From positions 1-64,000 of the forward strand of contig NZ_APVL01000016.1 in assembly GCF_000565285.1 (NCBI RefSeq): a stretch of 64,000 nucleotides of DNA. Direction: 5' to 3'. This document shows, piece after piece, positions 14,988 through 24,260 of the stretch (its first letter is position 1; each line of letters opens with the position of its first letter). The notes below the pieces were generated by a model. The model did not search any database. It had not been told where the DNA came from and was given only the letters and a program-made list of their open reading frames with translations. Source of the stretch: Cytobacillus firmus DS1. GTDB taxonomy: Bacteria > Bacillota > Bacilli > Bacillales > Cytobacillaceae. A program made the translations under genes and the position numbers.

Positions 14988-16425
14988 CTTTTTGATTCAG
15001 TCCGGTATAAGAATACCATTTATAAATAGCATATACTTCTTTCCTGTCAAGATCCCTGACGGTTCCGCCTGTCCCGCCTGCCCCGGACATAGCCGCAGCT
15101 TCTATGGTAGCCAGACTGCTTTTTTTCTGAAAATAGCTTTCTTTCATGGAGAGGGACTGGATTCGATTTCTTCTCATAAAAACAGTTGTCCTCACTATTC
15201 CGCGATATCTGAGTGCTAGCTGCTGGGAGCTGATATCCCAGCCCGCATCCCTGTATTTGAGATACGACCATCCCAGCGCAAGGATCAGCAGAACCAATGA
15301 AAAATATCCCCATGGCCTGAAAAAGATGAGCGGCACAGCCACAACAGGCAGTATCCATAAAAAACCTCTCCATAAATAGCGGTTGAGCGCTCTTTTCGGA
15401 GCTTGAAAGAAGCCCGGCTGCAGTTCATACTGTGACAAGTGAGGCTTTAACAAACCGGCAATCCTTGTTTTTTTCACGATCGGCAGGATCATAAGGCGCG
15501 AGCTTTCATTGTCTTCAATGGAACCTCCCGCACTTTCAATATAGACAGTCGCCAGTCCAAATGGCTGCCTAAGCAGATTTTCCCTGATCTGAATAGCCTG
15601 TATGCGGTTCAGCGGGATCGTCATTTGCCGCTTTTCGAGCAAGCCTTTGGTGACAATCAATTCCTTCTCACTTTTTATTAATGTAAAACCTGCATATTTC
15701 AGCATGCTCCCAATAAGAGCAATCAGCCATGCCATTAGGAAAACAAAGAATAACAGTATACTCACAAAGATCATTCCATTGGCAATAAACCCTTCGAGCC
15801 CGTCAAACACTTTTTCATAGGGAATGATTTCTTCAAATTGAAATACAAAAGCAAAGACAGCTGAAATGACGACGCCTGCCCCCCCTGAAGTTGATGCCAG
15901 CAAGAACAATTCGCCAGGTGTAATTTTATAAATCACTTCCCGGATCTGCAATGCTGTTTCCGGTTCTGAAGGGTTATTTTTGGCAGCTGAAAATGCCTGC
16001 TGAATGAAATTTGCATCTTCCTTGGAAATAGCCGTCAATACCGCTTCTGCCTCACCCGCACCACTTGAGCCCGCTGTCTCCACCTTCATTTTCACAAGTC
16101 CAAAGGGCCTTTGCAGCAAGCCTTCCGATAAGTCGAGACTTTGGATTCTTTCAAGCGGAATATATCTTTTCTTCCTTACAAGAACACCATACTCGATTCG
16201 AAGCTCGCCTTCCTCCAGTCTATAGGTATATCTCCACCAGGTAAGGATCCCGATTATAAAGACCGCGATTATGACCCCTATAGACAGGACAAGCTGAACA
16301 ATTTCCCCATTTCCTCCTCTGCTTCCAAAGACGACAAAAATAAGAAAAGGCACCAGGATTTCCTTTAGGTGTTTCAGGAAATTGACTGCCGCGGATATTG
16401 GGTGCAGCCGTTTCGGATTAGACAT
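14974..16425 (-). CDS. ydbT: Membrane protein with repeated bacterial PH-like domains (YdbT)
   Basis: About 483 residues with several transmembrane pairs and three bacterial pleckstrin-homology-like (bPH2/DUF304) domains, each containing the RIQS or RIQA signature (LERIQSLDLSEGLLQRPFGL, LNRIQAIQIRENLLRQPFGL, RNRIQSLSMKESYFQKK). Role unproven; in B. subtilis ydbST is linked to resistance to certain antimicrobial compounds. The start is placed at ATG 16425/16428, overlapping the ydbS end; the longer reading frame upstream is a shadow of ydbS. Confidence 0.88.
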   Translation of the reverse strand: MSNPKRLHPISAAVNFLKHLKEILVPFLIFVVFGSRGGNGEIVQLVLSIGVIIAVFIIGILTWWRYTYRLEEGELRIEYGVLVRKKRYIPLERIQSLDLSEGLLQRPFGLVKMKVETAGSSGAGEAEAVLTAISKEDANFIQQAFSAAKNNPSEPETALQIREVIYKITPGELFLLASTSGGAGVVISAVFAFVFQFEEIIPYEKVFDGLEGFIANGMIFVSILLFFVFLMAWLIALIGSMLKYAGFTLIKSEKELIVTKGLLEKRQMTIPLNRIQAIQIRENLLRQPFGLATVYIESAGGSIEDNESSRLMILPIVKKTRIAGLLKPHLSQYELQPGFFQAPKRALNRYLWRGFLWILPVVAVPLIFFRPWGYFSLVLLILALGWSYLKYRDAGWDISSQQLALRYRGIVRTTVFMRRNRIQSLSMKESYFQKKSSLATIEAAAMSGAGGTGGTVRDLDRKEVYAIYKWYSYTGLNQKEKRP

Positions 16426-16897
16426 CATTTTCTGCAGCCCTTGCCAGCTGAGAAATAATAAAGCGCAGTTCCTCGGCTTCATCCACATCCAATGCCGGTA
16501 TTTCATGAACGGTAGCTGCTGTCGAGATAGTGAGAGTAGCCAGGCGATATTTACGTAATATCGGCCCTTGCCTCGTATCCACATGCTGAACCCGAATCAT
16601 GGGGACAAGCGTCCTTTTTATCACGAACAGTCCATTTTTAAGCTCTATTTCATTTTCCCGGACCTCATACCTCCATCTTTTCCACCTTAAAGATGGGAAA
16701 GTCATAATGACCAGGTAGGCATAGGCGGAAAAAAACATTAAAGAAGCCCCAACAACCCAAATAGGCCAATTAAACAGGATGGCAGCAGCAATAGCGCCTC
16801 CTGACAACACAAAAGGAAAAACAGAGTGGAGCGTGCCGGAGATTTTCCAGGCAAGCAGCCCCCTTGCCGGGATCCTTTTATGCGGCTCTGTAATCAT
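16418..16897 (-). CDS. ydbS: PH-like domain membrane protein (YdbS)
   Basis: 159 residues: two adjacent transmembrane helices (SVFPFVLSGGAIAAAILF, IWVVGASLMFFSAYAYLVI) followed by one bPH2 domain (RTLVPMIRVQHVDTRQGPILRKYRLATLTISTAA). It is the partner of YdbT, with which it overlaps by about 8-11 nt. The ribosome site GGGGGGT lies 5 nt before the ATG. Function unknown beyond the family. Confidence 0.9.
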   Translation of the reverse strand: MITEPHKRIPARGLLAWKISGTLHSVFPFVLSGGAIAAAILFNWPIWVVGASLMFFSAYAYLVIMTFPSLRWKRWRYEVRENEIELKNGLFVIKRTLVPMIRVQHVDTRQGPILRKYRLATLTISTAATVHEIPALDVDEAEELRFIISQLARAAENDV

Positions 16898-17044
16898 GCA
16901 GTACCCCCCGCAATTCCATAAAATTAATAGCTGTTCAAAAACACCAAACCCTATCAGTGCTTTTAATCCGCTCTTTCACTTCTATTAGTATACATGACAG
17001 AAAAAAGAAGTGTCTCCCTTTTATGAAAAAAGTGGGGGTACTGG

Positions 17045-18007
17045 TTATATTTCAAAGCTGGATGAGTCAATAAAAGTCAGATTGGGGTTCATTTTCAAAT
17101 CCTCAGCAAGCTTAAACAGGGCGCTGTCCTTCATTTTCGCTTCGATCATGCAATGAATCTCAGGCACAGACCCCTTAATATTCTGCAAAAACTCCATGAA
17201 CATATCCGCATCAATATAATCTGCATGCGCTCTGAAGTCTTTGTCTGATTTGGGGCTGGAAATATGCATTTTCACAGGCAGTTCAGAATGGCCCCATGTC
17301 GCTGCGACCCTTTCCCATTGCCCTATCCAGTCATCATTCTTGAAATTGGCAAGGTGGTGGTGGTAATCAAATACAAGCGGAATCCCAAGCTTTTCACAAA
17401 GGTAAAGCGTATCATCAAGTGTAAAGGTGGTATCGTCATTCTCGAGAATAATCATCTGCTGGATTCCGGATGGCGTAAAGCCCCAATTATGGATAAATTG
17501 CTCGAGAGCTTTTTCTTTATCATCGTATCCTCCGCCTACATGCAGGACACAGCGGTGAGCCGGATTCAGACGCATGCCTTTCAGCAGGGCCTCATGCATT
17601 GCCAGCGTTTTGATGGACATATTCAATGTGTCAACTTTCGGTGTATTTAGGAGCACAAAATGGTCAGGATGAAAATCCACACGCATGGGATGTTCATCCA
17701 GAAAATCGCCGATGCCCGACAGAATTTCTTTGAGTGGACGCATATACTTCCAATCAGAAAGTTCCTCATGATTAGCAAGGGGAATCAGCCGTGAACTGAA
17801 GCGAAAAAAATGGATTTCATGGGCTGCATTGTGCTTTAGCAGCCTCAGACAATTCTCCAAATTTGAAACGGCAATCCGCTCCAGTCTTTCTATAGCAGCC
17901 TCCCGGTCTTTAAGACTTGAGAATTGTTTGAACGTCATCGTTTGCGATGGCGATGCGTTTTTCAGATTCATACTCATCGCGACATATCCAAGGCGTACAA
18001 TCGTCAT
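17045..18007 (-). CDS. uvsE: UV DNA damage endonuclease UvsE
   Basis: 320-residue TIM-barrel endonuclease that nicks DNA 5' to UV photoproducts, independent of UvrABC. The family N-terminus RLGYVAMSMNLKNASPSQT and metal-site segments EIHFFRFSSRLIPL, RVDFHPDHFVLL, CVLHVGGGYDDKEKAL, IILENDDTTFTL, PLVFDYHHHLANF and KMHISSP are all present. In B. subtilis the homologue (ywjD) is elsewhere, so the location next to cshA is a lineage-specific arrangement. Confidence 0.94.
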   Translation of the reverse strand: MTIVRLGYVAMSMNLKNASPSQTMTFKQFSSLKDREAAIERLERIAVSNLENCLRLLKHNAAHEIHFFRFSSRLIPLANHEELSDWKYMRPLKEILSGIGDFLDEHPMRVDFHPDHFVLLNTPKVDTLNMSIKTLAMHEALLKGMRLNPAHRCVLHVGGGYDDKEKALEQFIHNWGFTPSGIQQMIILENDDTTFTLDDTLYLCEKLGIPLVFDYHHHLANFKNDDWIGQWERVAATWGHSELPVKMHISSPKSDKDFRAHADYIDADMFMEFLQNIKGSVPEIHCMIEAKMKDSALFKLAEDLKMNPNLTFIDSSSFEI

Positions 18008-18090
18008 GTCGATCCCTCCCGTACAGCATTTCCCTTAGTATGTACGGCGGCCGCTGAGAAATTGCATGTGTGGACGGCTCTGCCTGCAGA

Positions 18091-18124
18091 CAAACAAAAA
18101 AGGAGAGCAGAATTTCTGCTCTCC
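18091..18124 (-). terminator. Terminator of cshA
   Basis: A 9-bp-plus perfect stem GGAGAGCAG/CTGCTCTCC (18102-18124) followed on the minus strand by TTTTTTGTTTG. It stands 8 bp after the cshA stop. Confidence 0.9.
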
Positions 18125-18131
18125 AAATTTC

Positions 18132-19610
18132 TTATCTATAGCTGCTGCTGTTTGAACGGTTGTTATTGTGGCTTGGGCGTTTTCCAGTGTGGCCTTGGCG
18201 GGATTTGTATGATCCTTTTTGGCCGCCCTGTCTGCCTCTTCCATTATATCCTCCGCGGCTGCGGTCATTTGGCTTTCTGTCGCGCTTAGATGGAAGCGGC
18301 TTTTCCTCTGTTAATTTAACAGGCGTAGTATCCGGTTCCTTTGTCAGCATCTTCAGCACTGCCTGAACAACTGTTGAAGCGTCCTTTTGTGCCAGAAGCT
18401 GATCCGCCGCTTCTTTATAGCTTCCAAGATTGTTTTCCTCAATGGTTTGCATGATTTTTTCCATTACCGCTTTTTGCTGGCCCTCAAGCGCCTCATCCAG
18501 TGTTGGAGCATCCATGCGTTCCATTTTTTTCTTGGTTGTACGTTCTACAACATGCAGATACGATTTTTCGCGCGGATTGATGAATGTCATCGCGACACCC
18601 GTTTTTCCAGCACGTCCCGTCCGGCCGATGCGATGAACATAGCTTTCAGGATCCTGAGGAATGTCAAAATTGTATACATGCGTTACGCCGGAGATATCCA
18701 ATCCGCGCGCCGCAACATCTGTTGCCACAAGGACGTCAATGCTTCCCTCTTTGAACTTCCTGAGAACAGAAATCCGTTTAGCCTGGCTTAAGTCACCATG
18801 GATTCCTTCAGCCATGTATCCGCGAAGATTTAAGGCTTCAGCCAGTTCATCAACACGGCGCTTTGTACGTCCGAATACGATTGCCAATTCAGGTGATTGA
18901 ATATCAAGAAGTCTTGTCAGCACATCAAATTTATTTTTTTCATGCACTTCAACATAGAATTGTTCAATAGATGAAACAGTCATTTCCTTAGCTTTTACTC
19001 GGACAATCTGAGGGTCCTTCATAAAGCGTTCTGCCATTCTGCGGATTGGCGCAGGCATTGTAGCAGAGAAAAGCAGTGTTTGGCGCTCTTCAGGAATTTG
19101 TGCAAGAATCGCTTCAATATCGTCAATGAATCCCATATTAAGCATTTCATCCGCTTCGTCAAGGATGGCTGTATGGACATGGTCCAAACGCAACGTTTTG
19201 CGGTTTATGTGGTCCAAAATACGTCCCGGTGTTCCAACGATAATATGCGGTTTGTTCTTTAAAGCGCGGATTTGGCGGTTAATATCCTGGCCGCCATAGA
19301 TAGAAAGGACTTTCGTTCTTTTCCCGTAGCCGATTTTATATAGTTCTTCCGATACTTGAATTGCCAGCTCACGTGTTGGGGCAATAACAATTCCCTGAAT
19401 GAAATCTTTCGTGTTGTCGATTTTATCGATCATCGGGATTCCGAATGCAGCCGTTTTTCCTGTTCCTGTCTGCGCCTGCCCGATCAGGTCTTTATTCTCC
19501 AAACTTAACGGAATGGTCTGGGTCTGAATAGGAGTCGCTTCTTCAAATCCCATTCGTTTCAGTGATTTCATTGTCTCCGGGCTGATGCCCAAGTCTTGAA
19601 ACTTTGTCAA
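18132..19610 (-). CDS. cshA: DEAD-box RNA helicase CshA
   Basis: 492-residue ATP-dependent RNA helicase, associated with the RNA degradosome and ribosome assembly at low temperature. Motifs in order: Q motif [15 protein letters not shown], Walker [14 protein letters not shown] in [11 protein letters not shown] in FSATMPAP, motif [12 protein letters not shown]. The C-terminal tail is basic and rich in R, G, S and N. TTG 19610 is preferred because it gives the family N-terminus ([10 protein letters not shown]); the in-frame ATG at 19619 lies 1 nt after AAGGAG. A leader of about 95 nt is predicted. Confidence 0.94.
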   Translation of the reverse strand: MTKFQDLGISPETMKSLKRMGFEEATPIQTQTIPLSLENKDLIGQAQTGTGKTAAFGIPMIDKIDNTKDFIQGIVIAPTRELAIQVSEELYKIGYGKRTKVLSIYGGQDINRQIRALKNKPHIIVGTPGRILDHINRKTLRLDHVHTAILDEADEMLNMGFIDDIEAILAQIPEERQTLLFSATMPAPIRRMAERFMKDPQIVRVKAKEMTVSSIEQFYVEVHEKNKFDVLTRLLDIQSPELAIVFGRTKRRVDELAEALNLRGYMAEGIHGDLSQAKRISVLRKFKEGSIDVLVATDVAARGLDISGVTHVYNFDIPQDPESYVHRIGRTGRAGKTGVAMTFINPREKSYLHVVERTTKKKMERMDAPTLDEALEGQQKAVMEKIMQTIEENNLGSYKEAADQLLAQKDASTVVQAVLKMLTKEPDTTPVKLTEEKPLPSKRDRKPNDRSRGGYNGRGRQGGQKGSYKSRQGHTGKRPSHNNNRSNSSSYR

Positions 19611-19655
19611 TGTATTCATTCTCCTTCTAATCATAGAAAAATTTTGTCCCTGCAA

Positions 19656-20117
19656 ACCTGCAGGCAGGAGTTCTCCTGAAAAATTGGCCTATGAGTCACT
19701 CTTCCGGACGATTATAAGAAATGTTATGGCACCCTGTAAGGAGCCTTTTTACCGGCAGTACCCGGCATCTAGATGCTGTAACTTCTCATTTTTATAAAAA
19801 GTGCGGTTATGTTTCGTTAAGAAGAGTCCCACTCACTATGAAACCCGCTTGAGGAAAGGATGAGGGTAAATTCTATCCAAGTTATTCACGGACAATCAGG
19901 TCTCTAAAGATGAGTTCTATCAACGAGAAAGCACTCATCTATTTATGGCCATACTGAAGTATGACATTCTCAGCAATACCTCTGTATTTAATGAAAAAAG
20001 ACATTCTCCTGCTGGAGCATGTCCGGGTTCTCAAAAGAAGTTCCTGTTGGCACTTTGGTGTTTATATTACCATTTTCAAGTAAGCATTGCAAACTTGAAG
20101 GCTGGCTGAAAACCTTA
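19656..20117. other. Gene-free stretch upstream of cshA
   Basis: No convincing gene in this ~460-bp interval on either strand. On the minus strand a perfect TATAAT at 19711-19716 with CTTACA 18 bp upstream (19735-19740) is a candidate cshA promoter. The remainder between it and the esterase gene shows short broken frames only. Confidence 0.4.
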
Positions 20118-20813
20118 TTATTCCGGCCTTTTTTGAAGGAAACCAAGGATTTCCTGAAAGAGGCGTTCCCCTTCCCCGCAATGGCAGATAAGATGTTTCG
20201 AGTCCTTTATAAAAATTAATTTTTTGGCAGATGAACTTATATTATTATATAAATATCTGGCACTTCTTGGTGGCACAACACCATCACTTTCGCCTTGCGC
20301 AATTAATGTCGGCACAGTGATCTGATTTAAAATAGGTTTGATAGAGGCCACAAGCCTGCGGAATTGAAGAGTTGCCGTAATTGGTGTCGCACTTATTTTC
20401 CGCTTATATCTGACGAACATCTCATTGTCAGCCAGGTTCCCTTTAAAGGCATCCCTTGCCATCTCTTTGATATCGAAGAAAAGCTGTTTTGGATTTACGT
20501 AATAAGCAGCAGCACTAAGCAGAACAAGCTTATCCACAGGGTAATGCACTGTTAAGTAGCTGGCGATCAGGCCGCCCATCGAAAAACCGACTACATACAC
20601 TTTCTCACAGCGGCTTATCAGCCTTTTCAGTTCTTCCTCTGCATGCTCAATCCATTTGTTATAGGCAATCCCTTTCAGCTTCAATTCATCGCCATGACCC
20701 GGCAATGTCGGCACGGAAACCTCCCAGTCTGTATGCTCTTTTAAATACTCTGCCAAAGGTTCTACTTCAAATGGAGCTCCTGTAAAACCATGTATGCACA
20801 TGCAGCCAATCAT
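20118..20813 (-). CDS. Alpha/beta-hydrolase carboxylesterase
   Basis: 231-residue serine hydrolase of the Bacillus/Geobacillus carboxylesterase (Est30-like) group. The oxyanion region CIHGFTGAP is near the N-terminus, the nucleophile S78 in VGFSMGGL, the acid in AQGESDGVVPP and the histidine in IKDSKHLIC. No signal peptide, so cytoplasmic. The natural substrate is unknown. The start is uncertain: ATG 20813 directly abuts GAGG, and ATG 20801 (MCIHGF) has a 12-nt spacer. Downstream is the long cshA upstream region. Confidence 0.88.
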   Translation of the reverse strand: MIGCMCIHGFTGAPFEVEPLAEYLKEHTDWEVSVPTLPGHGDELKLKGIAYNKWIEHAEEELKRLISRCEKVYVVGFSMGGLIASYLTVHYPVDKLVLLSAAAYYVNPKQLFFDIKEMARDAFKGNLADNEMFVRYKRKISATPITATLQFRRLVASIKPILNQITVPTLIAQGESDGVVPPRSARYLYNNISSSAKKLIFIKDSKHLICHCGEGERLFQEILGFLQKRPE

Positions 20814-20930
20814 CCTCGAGTCACCGCCATTTTTTATAATTTAAGTCAATTCTATTTTACACTTTTTCCTTTTTGCCATACTAATCAAACCTGTTGGAAG
20901 ATAAAAATTACAACGAAGGAACTATTTAAA

Positions 20931-21139
20931 GTGAAACTTCAATCAGTGGGGTCTTTCTTTTCCCCACTGATTGTTAGTTGAGGCCCACAGGAAGTGGGTC
21001 ACAAAGACGTTGCCACAGGATGTGGAGTTTTTAGTCTTTGTTCTCCCTTTTCGGGCTATTCGGACAGTTGTCCCCCCACTTATCCTCCTTTGATTCCTCT
21101 GAGTCTTGAAGTGGGGGTCCTCCTGCCCGGTAGACTGCG
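20931..21139. mobile_element. Palindrome-ended non-autonomous element, copy 1
   Basis: 209 bp starting GTGAAACTTCAATCAGTGGGG and ending GTAGACTGCG, followed by ATAA. The left end folds as AATCAGTGGGG/CCCCACTGATT (20941-20972) and the right end as CCCCCACTT/AAGTGGGGG (21073-21117). A second copy with the same ends and a different middle is at 40714. Read on the minus strand each copy begins just after TTAT, as expected of IS200/IS605-type insertion next to a fixed short target. No transposase or TnpB is present. Confidence 0.65.
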
Positions 21140-21152
21140 ATAAGAATAACTT

Positions 21153-21182
21153 AAACCCCTGTTTCACGTGAAACAGGGGTTT
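21153..21182. promoter_or_regulatory. parS: parS chromosome-partition site within a 30-bp perfect palindrome
   Basis: TGTTTCACGTGAAACA at 21160-21175 fits the ParB/Spo0J consensus TGTTNCACGTGAAACA exactly. It is the centre of a 30-bp perfect palindrome flanked by AAACCCC and GGGGTTT. Spo0J nucleates here and loads SMC. It lies 118 bp downstream of murF. The outer arms with a short T-run could also act as a weak terminator. Confidence 0.85.
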
Positions 21183-21300
21183 ATTTCCTATAATAACAGA
21201 TATATACATTTGTTTGTTATTCAAAAATGAAATTGCTGAGAATCTTCAGGCTGTATCAGTCCTGCACTTCTTCTGTTAAAGCTAAAAGGCTACCTAAGAT

Positions 21301-22674
21301 CTATTGAAGAGCTGATACAACTTCTTCAAGTTTCATGCCACGGGATGCCTTAACCAGCACAATGGTTTCCTGGTCGACATGTTTCTTCAGTTCTTGAATC
21401 AGATTCTGTTTGTCAGTAAAGGCTGCCACCCGTTCCTGAGGCAGGACTTCCTTCGCCCCCTTGGCGATAAATTCGCCAAGCTTGCCGAAAGTAAACACGT
21501 AATCAACCTTTTTTGCATCCACAGATTTTCCAATGGAGTAATGGAAATCCTCCTCCTGCGGACCAAGCTCCAGCATATCACCAAGAACGAGAACTTTCTT
21601 TTTATAACCAGGCAGATTTGCGACCAGCTCAATGGCCGCATTCATGGATGTCGGACTGGCATTATAGGCATCATTAATGATTTTTTCACCCATTTTGCCC
21701 TCGAGAAGCTCCATTCTCATATTCGTCAGCTTTAAGCTTGCAAAGCCTTCGTTCATCTTTTCGTACGGAACGCCGAAATGAGATGCTGCAATCATCGCTG
21801 CCAGGGCATTGAGAACATTATGGGTGCCCAGCACAGGGAGGTAAAATTCCTCGCTGGATGCATTGATCCCGAATGTGCTGCCGCTGTCATTCTGCTTGAT
21901 ATCCACCGGATATACGTCGTTTTTCCCGGTTCTCCCAAAAGTTCTTAATGCAGCCGAACCATTGTAGGTCTTCAAATTTTCATCAAGAAGAGGCTCATCA
22001 CCATAATAAATAACCAGTCCATTTTCCCGAAGGCCATTTATGATCTCCAGCTTCGCTTCTGCAATTCCTTCTCTGGAACCTAAATCCTGCAGATGGGATT
22101 CACCTATATTCGTAATGATCACTGCGTCCGGCCGGGCAAGCTTCGTAAGAAAATCGATTTCTCCCCTGCCGCTCATTCCCATTTCCAGCACGGCGATTTC
22201 TGTATCATCCTCAAGTGCCAGAATGGTTAATGGCAGACCGATATGGTTGTTATAGTTGCCTTCCGTTTTTTGAACCTTATATTTTAGTGACAGAAGGTTT
22301 GCGGTCATATCCTTGGTCGTTGTTTTGCCGTTGCTTCCTGTAATTCCTGCGACCTTTACCTTTAATTCATTACGATAGCTTCTTGCCAATTCCTGAAGAG
22401 CCGTCAGGGTATCTTCGACGATCAGGATTGGAAGATGAAGAGGGGGATTAGGAACATCCTTTTGCCAAAAAGCCGCGGCTGCCCCCTTTTCAATGGCATC
22501 TTCTACAAATCGGTGGCCGTCCGAATTTTCCCCTTTGAACGGGACGAACAAATTACCCCGCCCGATTTTTCTGGAGTCAATGCTGACGCCCTGTATGGAT
22601 GTATTGTGAAAAGATGAAACATCATTCTCAATCTTTATCATTTGTTCAATTTCCTGAAGTGTTTTCTTTATCAT
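21301..22674 (-). CDS. murF: UDP-MurNAc-tripeptide--D-Ala-D-Ala ligase MurF
   Basis: 457-residue Mur ligase that adds D-Ala-D-Ala to the cytoplasmic peptidoglycan precursor. N-terminal UDP-binding domain, ATP-binding P-loop GITGSNGKTTTKDM near residue 110, EMGMSGRGEI, and C-terminal domain with INDAYNASPTSM and LGDMLELGP. It follows ddl, which makes D-Ala-D-Ala, after a 100-bp gap holding a terminator-like hairpin and a 22-bp perfect palindrome. Confidence 0.95.
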   Translation of the reverse strand: MIKKTLQEIEQMIKIENDVSSFHNTSIQGVSIDSRKIGRGNLFVPFKGENSDGHRFVEDAIEKGAAAAFWQKDVPNPPLHLPILIVEDTLTALQELARSYRNELKVKVAGITGSNGKTTTKDMTANLLSLKYKVQKTEGNYNNHIGLPLTILALEDDTEIAVLEMGMSGRGEIDFLTKLARPDAVIITNIGESHLQDLGSREGIAEAKLEIINGLRENGLVIYYGDEPLLDENLKTYNGSAALRTFGRTGKNDVYPVDIKQNDSGSTFGINASSEEFYLPVLGTHNVLNALAAMIAASHFGVPYEKMNEGFASLKLTNMRMELLEGKMGEKIINDAYNASPTSMNAAIELVANLPGYKKKVLVLGDMLELGPQEEDFHYSIGKSVDAKKVDYVFTFGKLGEFIAKGAKEVLPQERVAAFTDKQNLIQELKKHVDQETIVLVKASRGMKLEEVVSALQ

Positions 22675-22691
22675 ATGGCGCCTCCTATTTC

Positions 22692-22713
22692 GGCATTATG
22701 AGCTCATAATGCC
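22692..22713. repeat. 22-bp perfect palindrome upstream of murF
   Basis: GGCATTATGAG followed immediately by its exact reverse complement, with no loop. It lies 17 bp upstream of the murF start codon, just before the ribosome site AGGAGGCG. The lack of a loop suggests a dimeric DNA-binding protein site more than an RNA hairpin. Confidence 0.65.
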
Positions 22714-22723
22714 AGTTATGTAT

Positions 22724-22760
22724 GAACAAAAGGAACACGACAAAAATGCCGTGTTTCCTT
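22724..22760 (-). terminator. Terminator-like hairpin after ddl
   Basis: AAGGAAACACG...CGTGTTCCTT stem (22730-22760) followed on the minus strand by TTTGTTC. It may separate or attenuate murF from ddl transcription. Confidence 0.65.
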
Positions 22761-22776
22761 CAACAATTATGTCTTA

Positions 22777-23853
22777 TTACATTGTGTGTTTAATGCTTTG
22801 TTTCTCAGCATGGCGTTCGATGGCCAGATTGACCAGCCTTTCGATCAGCTGAGGATATTCTACTCCCGTATGCTTCCACAGAAGAGGAAACATGCTGAAA
22901 GGTGTAAAGCCTGGCATTGTATTGACTTCATTAATGTATAGCTTACCCTCTCTTGTTAAAAAGAAATCCGCTCTGACCAGACCTGAGCAGTCAAGGGCTT
23001 TAAATGCTTTAATGGCCATGTCCCTCAGTTCACTGTACTCAATTTCTGAGATTTCAGCAGGAATGATCAATGCAGTGTCCCCATCTTCATATTTGGCTTT
23101 ATAGTCATAGAATTCAACTTTCGGGACAATCTCGCCGGCAACAGAGCATTCCGGATTATCATTCCCCAGCACGCCAGCTTCAATTTCTCTTGCAGTGACG
23201 CCTTCTTCGATAATGATTTTACGGTCAAATTGGAAAGCTTCTTTAAATGCTCCCTCAAGCTCTGAGCGGTTCATGCACTTGCTGATGCCCACACTGGAAC
23301 CCAGGTTGGCCGGTTTTACGAAACACGGGTAGCCGAGTTCTTTTTCCACTTTTTCATACGCTGCCTCTGTTTCATTTTCCCACTCACTGCGGATAAACCA
23401 GACATACTTCACCTGCGGCAGGCCAGCCTGTGCAAATATATTCTTCATGATGACCTTATCCATGCCCGCAGATGAAGCCAATACTCCATTCCCCACATAT
23501 GGCAGGTTTAAGAGCTCCAGCAGCCCCTGAACTGTGCCGTCTTCCCCATTCGGACCGTGAAGCAGCGGGAAGATGACATCAAATGGGCCTTTCTCCTGAG
23601 CATCCTGGAAAAGGGTCGGTGCCAATGCTGTTGGAGGAAGTGCTTCCCCATGGGAGAATTCCAGCTCCTTTACATTGGAAACAGGCCCTTGCAATTGAGG
23701 TCCTTTCACCCATCGGCCTTCTTCTGATATATAAATAGGATGAATTTCAAATTTCTCTAAATCCAATGCTTTAATGACAGCCATTGCAGTTTGCATAGAT
23801 ACTTTATGCTCTGCAGATTTTCCGCCGTATAAAAGGCCAACCTTTGTTTTCAT
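22777..23853 (-). CDS. ddl: D-alanine--D-alanine ligase
   Basis: 358-residue ATP-grasp ligase joining two D-alanines. Motifs include [51 protein letters not shown], and GLVRADFFL...[15 protein letters not shown]. With alr upstream in this window and murF next door it supplies the D-Ala-D-Ala branch of cell wall synthesis. ATG 23853 is chosen because GGAGG lies 8 nt upstream. Confidence 0.95.
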   Translation of the reverse strand: MKTKVGLLYGGKSAEHKVSMQTAMAVIKALDLEKFEIHPIYISEEGRWVKGPQLQGPVSNVKELEFSHGEALPPTALAPTLFQDAQEKGPFDVIFPLLHGPNGEDGTVQGLLELLNLPYVGNGVLASSAGMDKVIMKNIFAQAGLPQVKYVWFIRSEWENETEAAYEKVEKELGYPCFVKPANLGSSVGISKCMNRSELEGAFKEAFQFDRKIIIEEGVTAREIEAGVLGNDNPECSVAGEIVPKVEFYDYKAKYEDGDTALIIPAEISEIEYSELRDMAIKAFKALDCSGLVRADFFLTREGKLYINEVNTMPGFTPFSMFPLLWKHTGVEYPQLIERLVNLAIERHAEKQSIKHTM

Positions 23854-24188
23854 AAAAAGAACCTCCAATATTCAATAACCGGCTTCTCAAGCCGTTTTAT
23901 TTTTCTTAAGGATTTATATGTTCATTCAAGCTACTCTATATTGTAACACTTTCACATTTAAGAAAGGGAGTGATTACATGTTCAATTCTTCAGGAATTTT
24001 TTTCTGCACGTACGCCCATATTTCTATATGTATGACAGAGCGCTGAAAAAGGAAACTTAAACAAAATAATTTCCTTTTCTGGCAATAATTATTTTAGGAA
24101 AACGTTTACCTGCCTCCCTTAGTGCAAATCCCTTAATCCTCAAGTAATAATCAGAGTTTTTTTATTATTATAACAAAAGTTTTATCTA

Positions 24189-24217
24189 TTAACTTTTACA
24201 GCAAAACAGGATATAAT
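24189..24217 (+). promoter_or_regulatory. Sigma-A promoter of the dicarboxylate symporter gene
   Basis: TTAACT (24189-24194), 17-bp spacer, perfect TATAAT (24212-24217). Predicted start is about 35 bp before the AGGAGG ribosome site. The remaining ~330 bp of the ddl-symporter gap shows no gene. Confidence 0.75.
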
Positions 24218-24260
24218 CCCCCTAACAAAAACAATTGTATTTTTTAGGAGGACAAAAATA

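Noticed and set aside
16426-16584. N-terminal extension of ydbT
   Set aside because: This part of the frame is the shadow of ydbS on the same strand; the ydbS protein is clearly conserved.
19841-20117. Possible small gene between cshA and the esterase
   Set aside because: Frames such as the one near 19945 have no ribosome site and no recognisable family; treated as gene-free.
20943-21224. 93-codon frame across palindromic element copy 1
   Set aside because: It starts and ends within element hairpins and the parS palindrome, and copy 2 has no matching frame.
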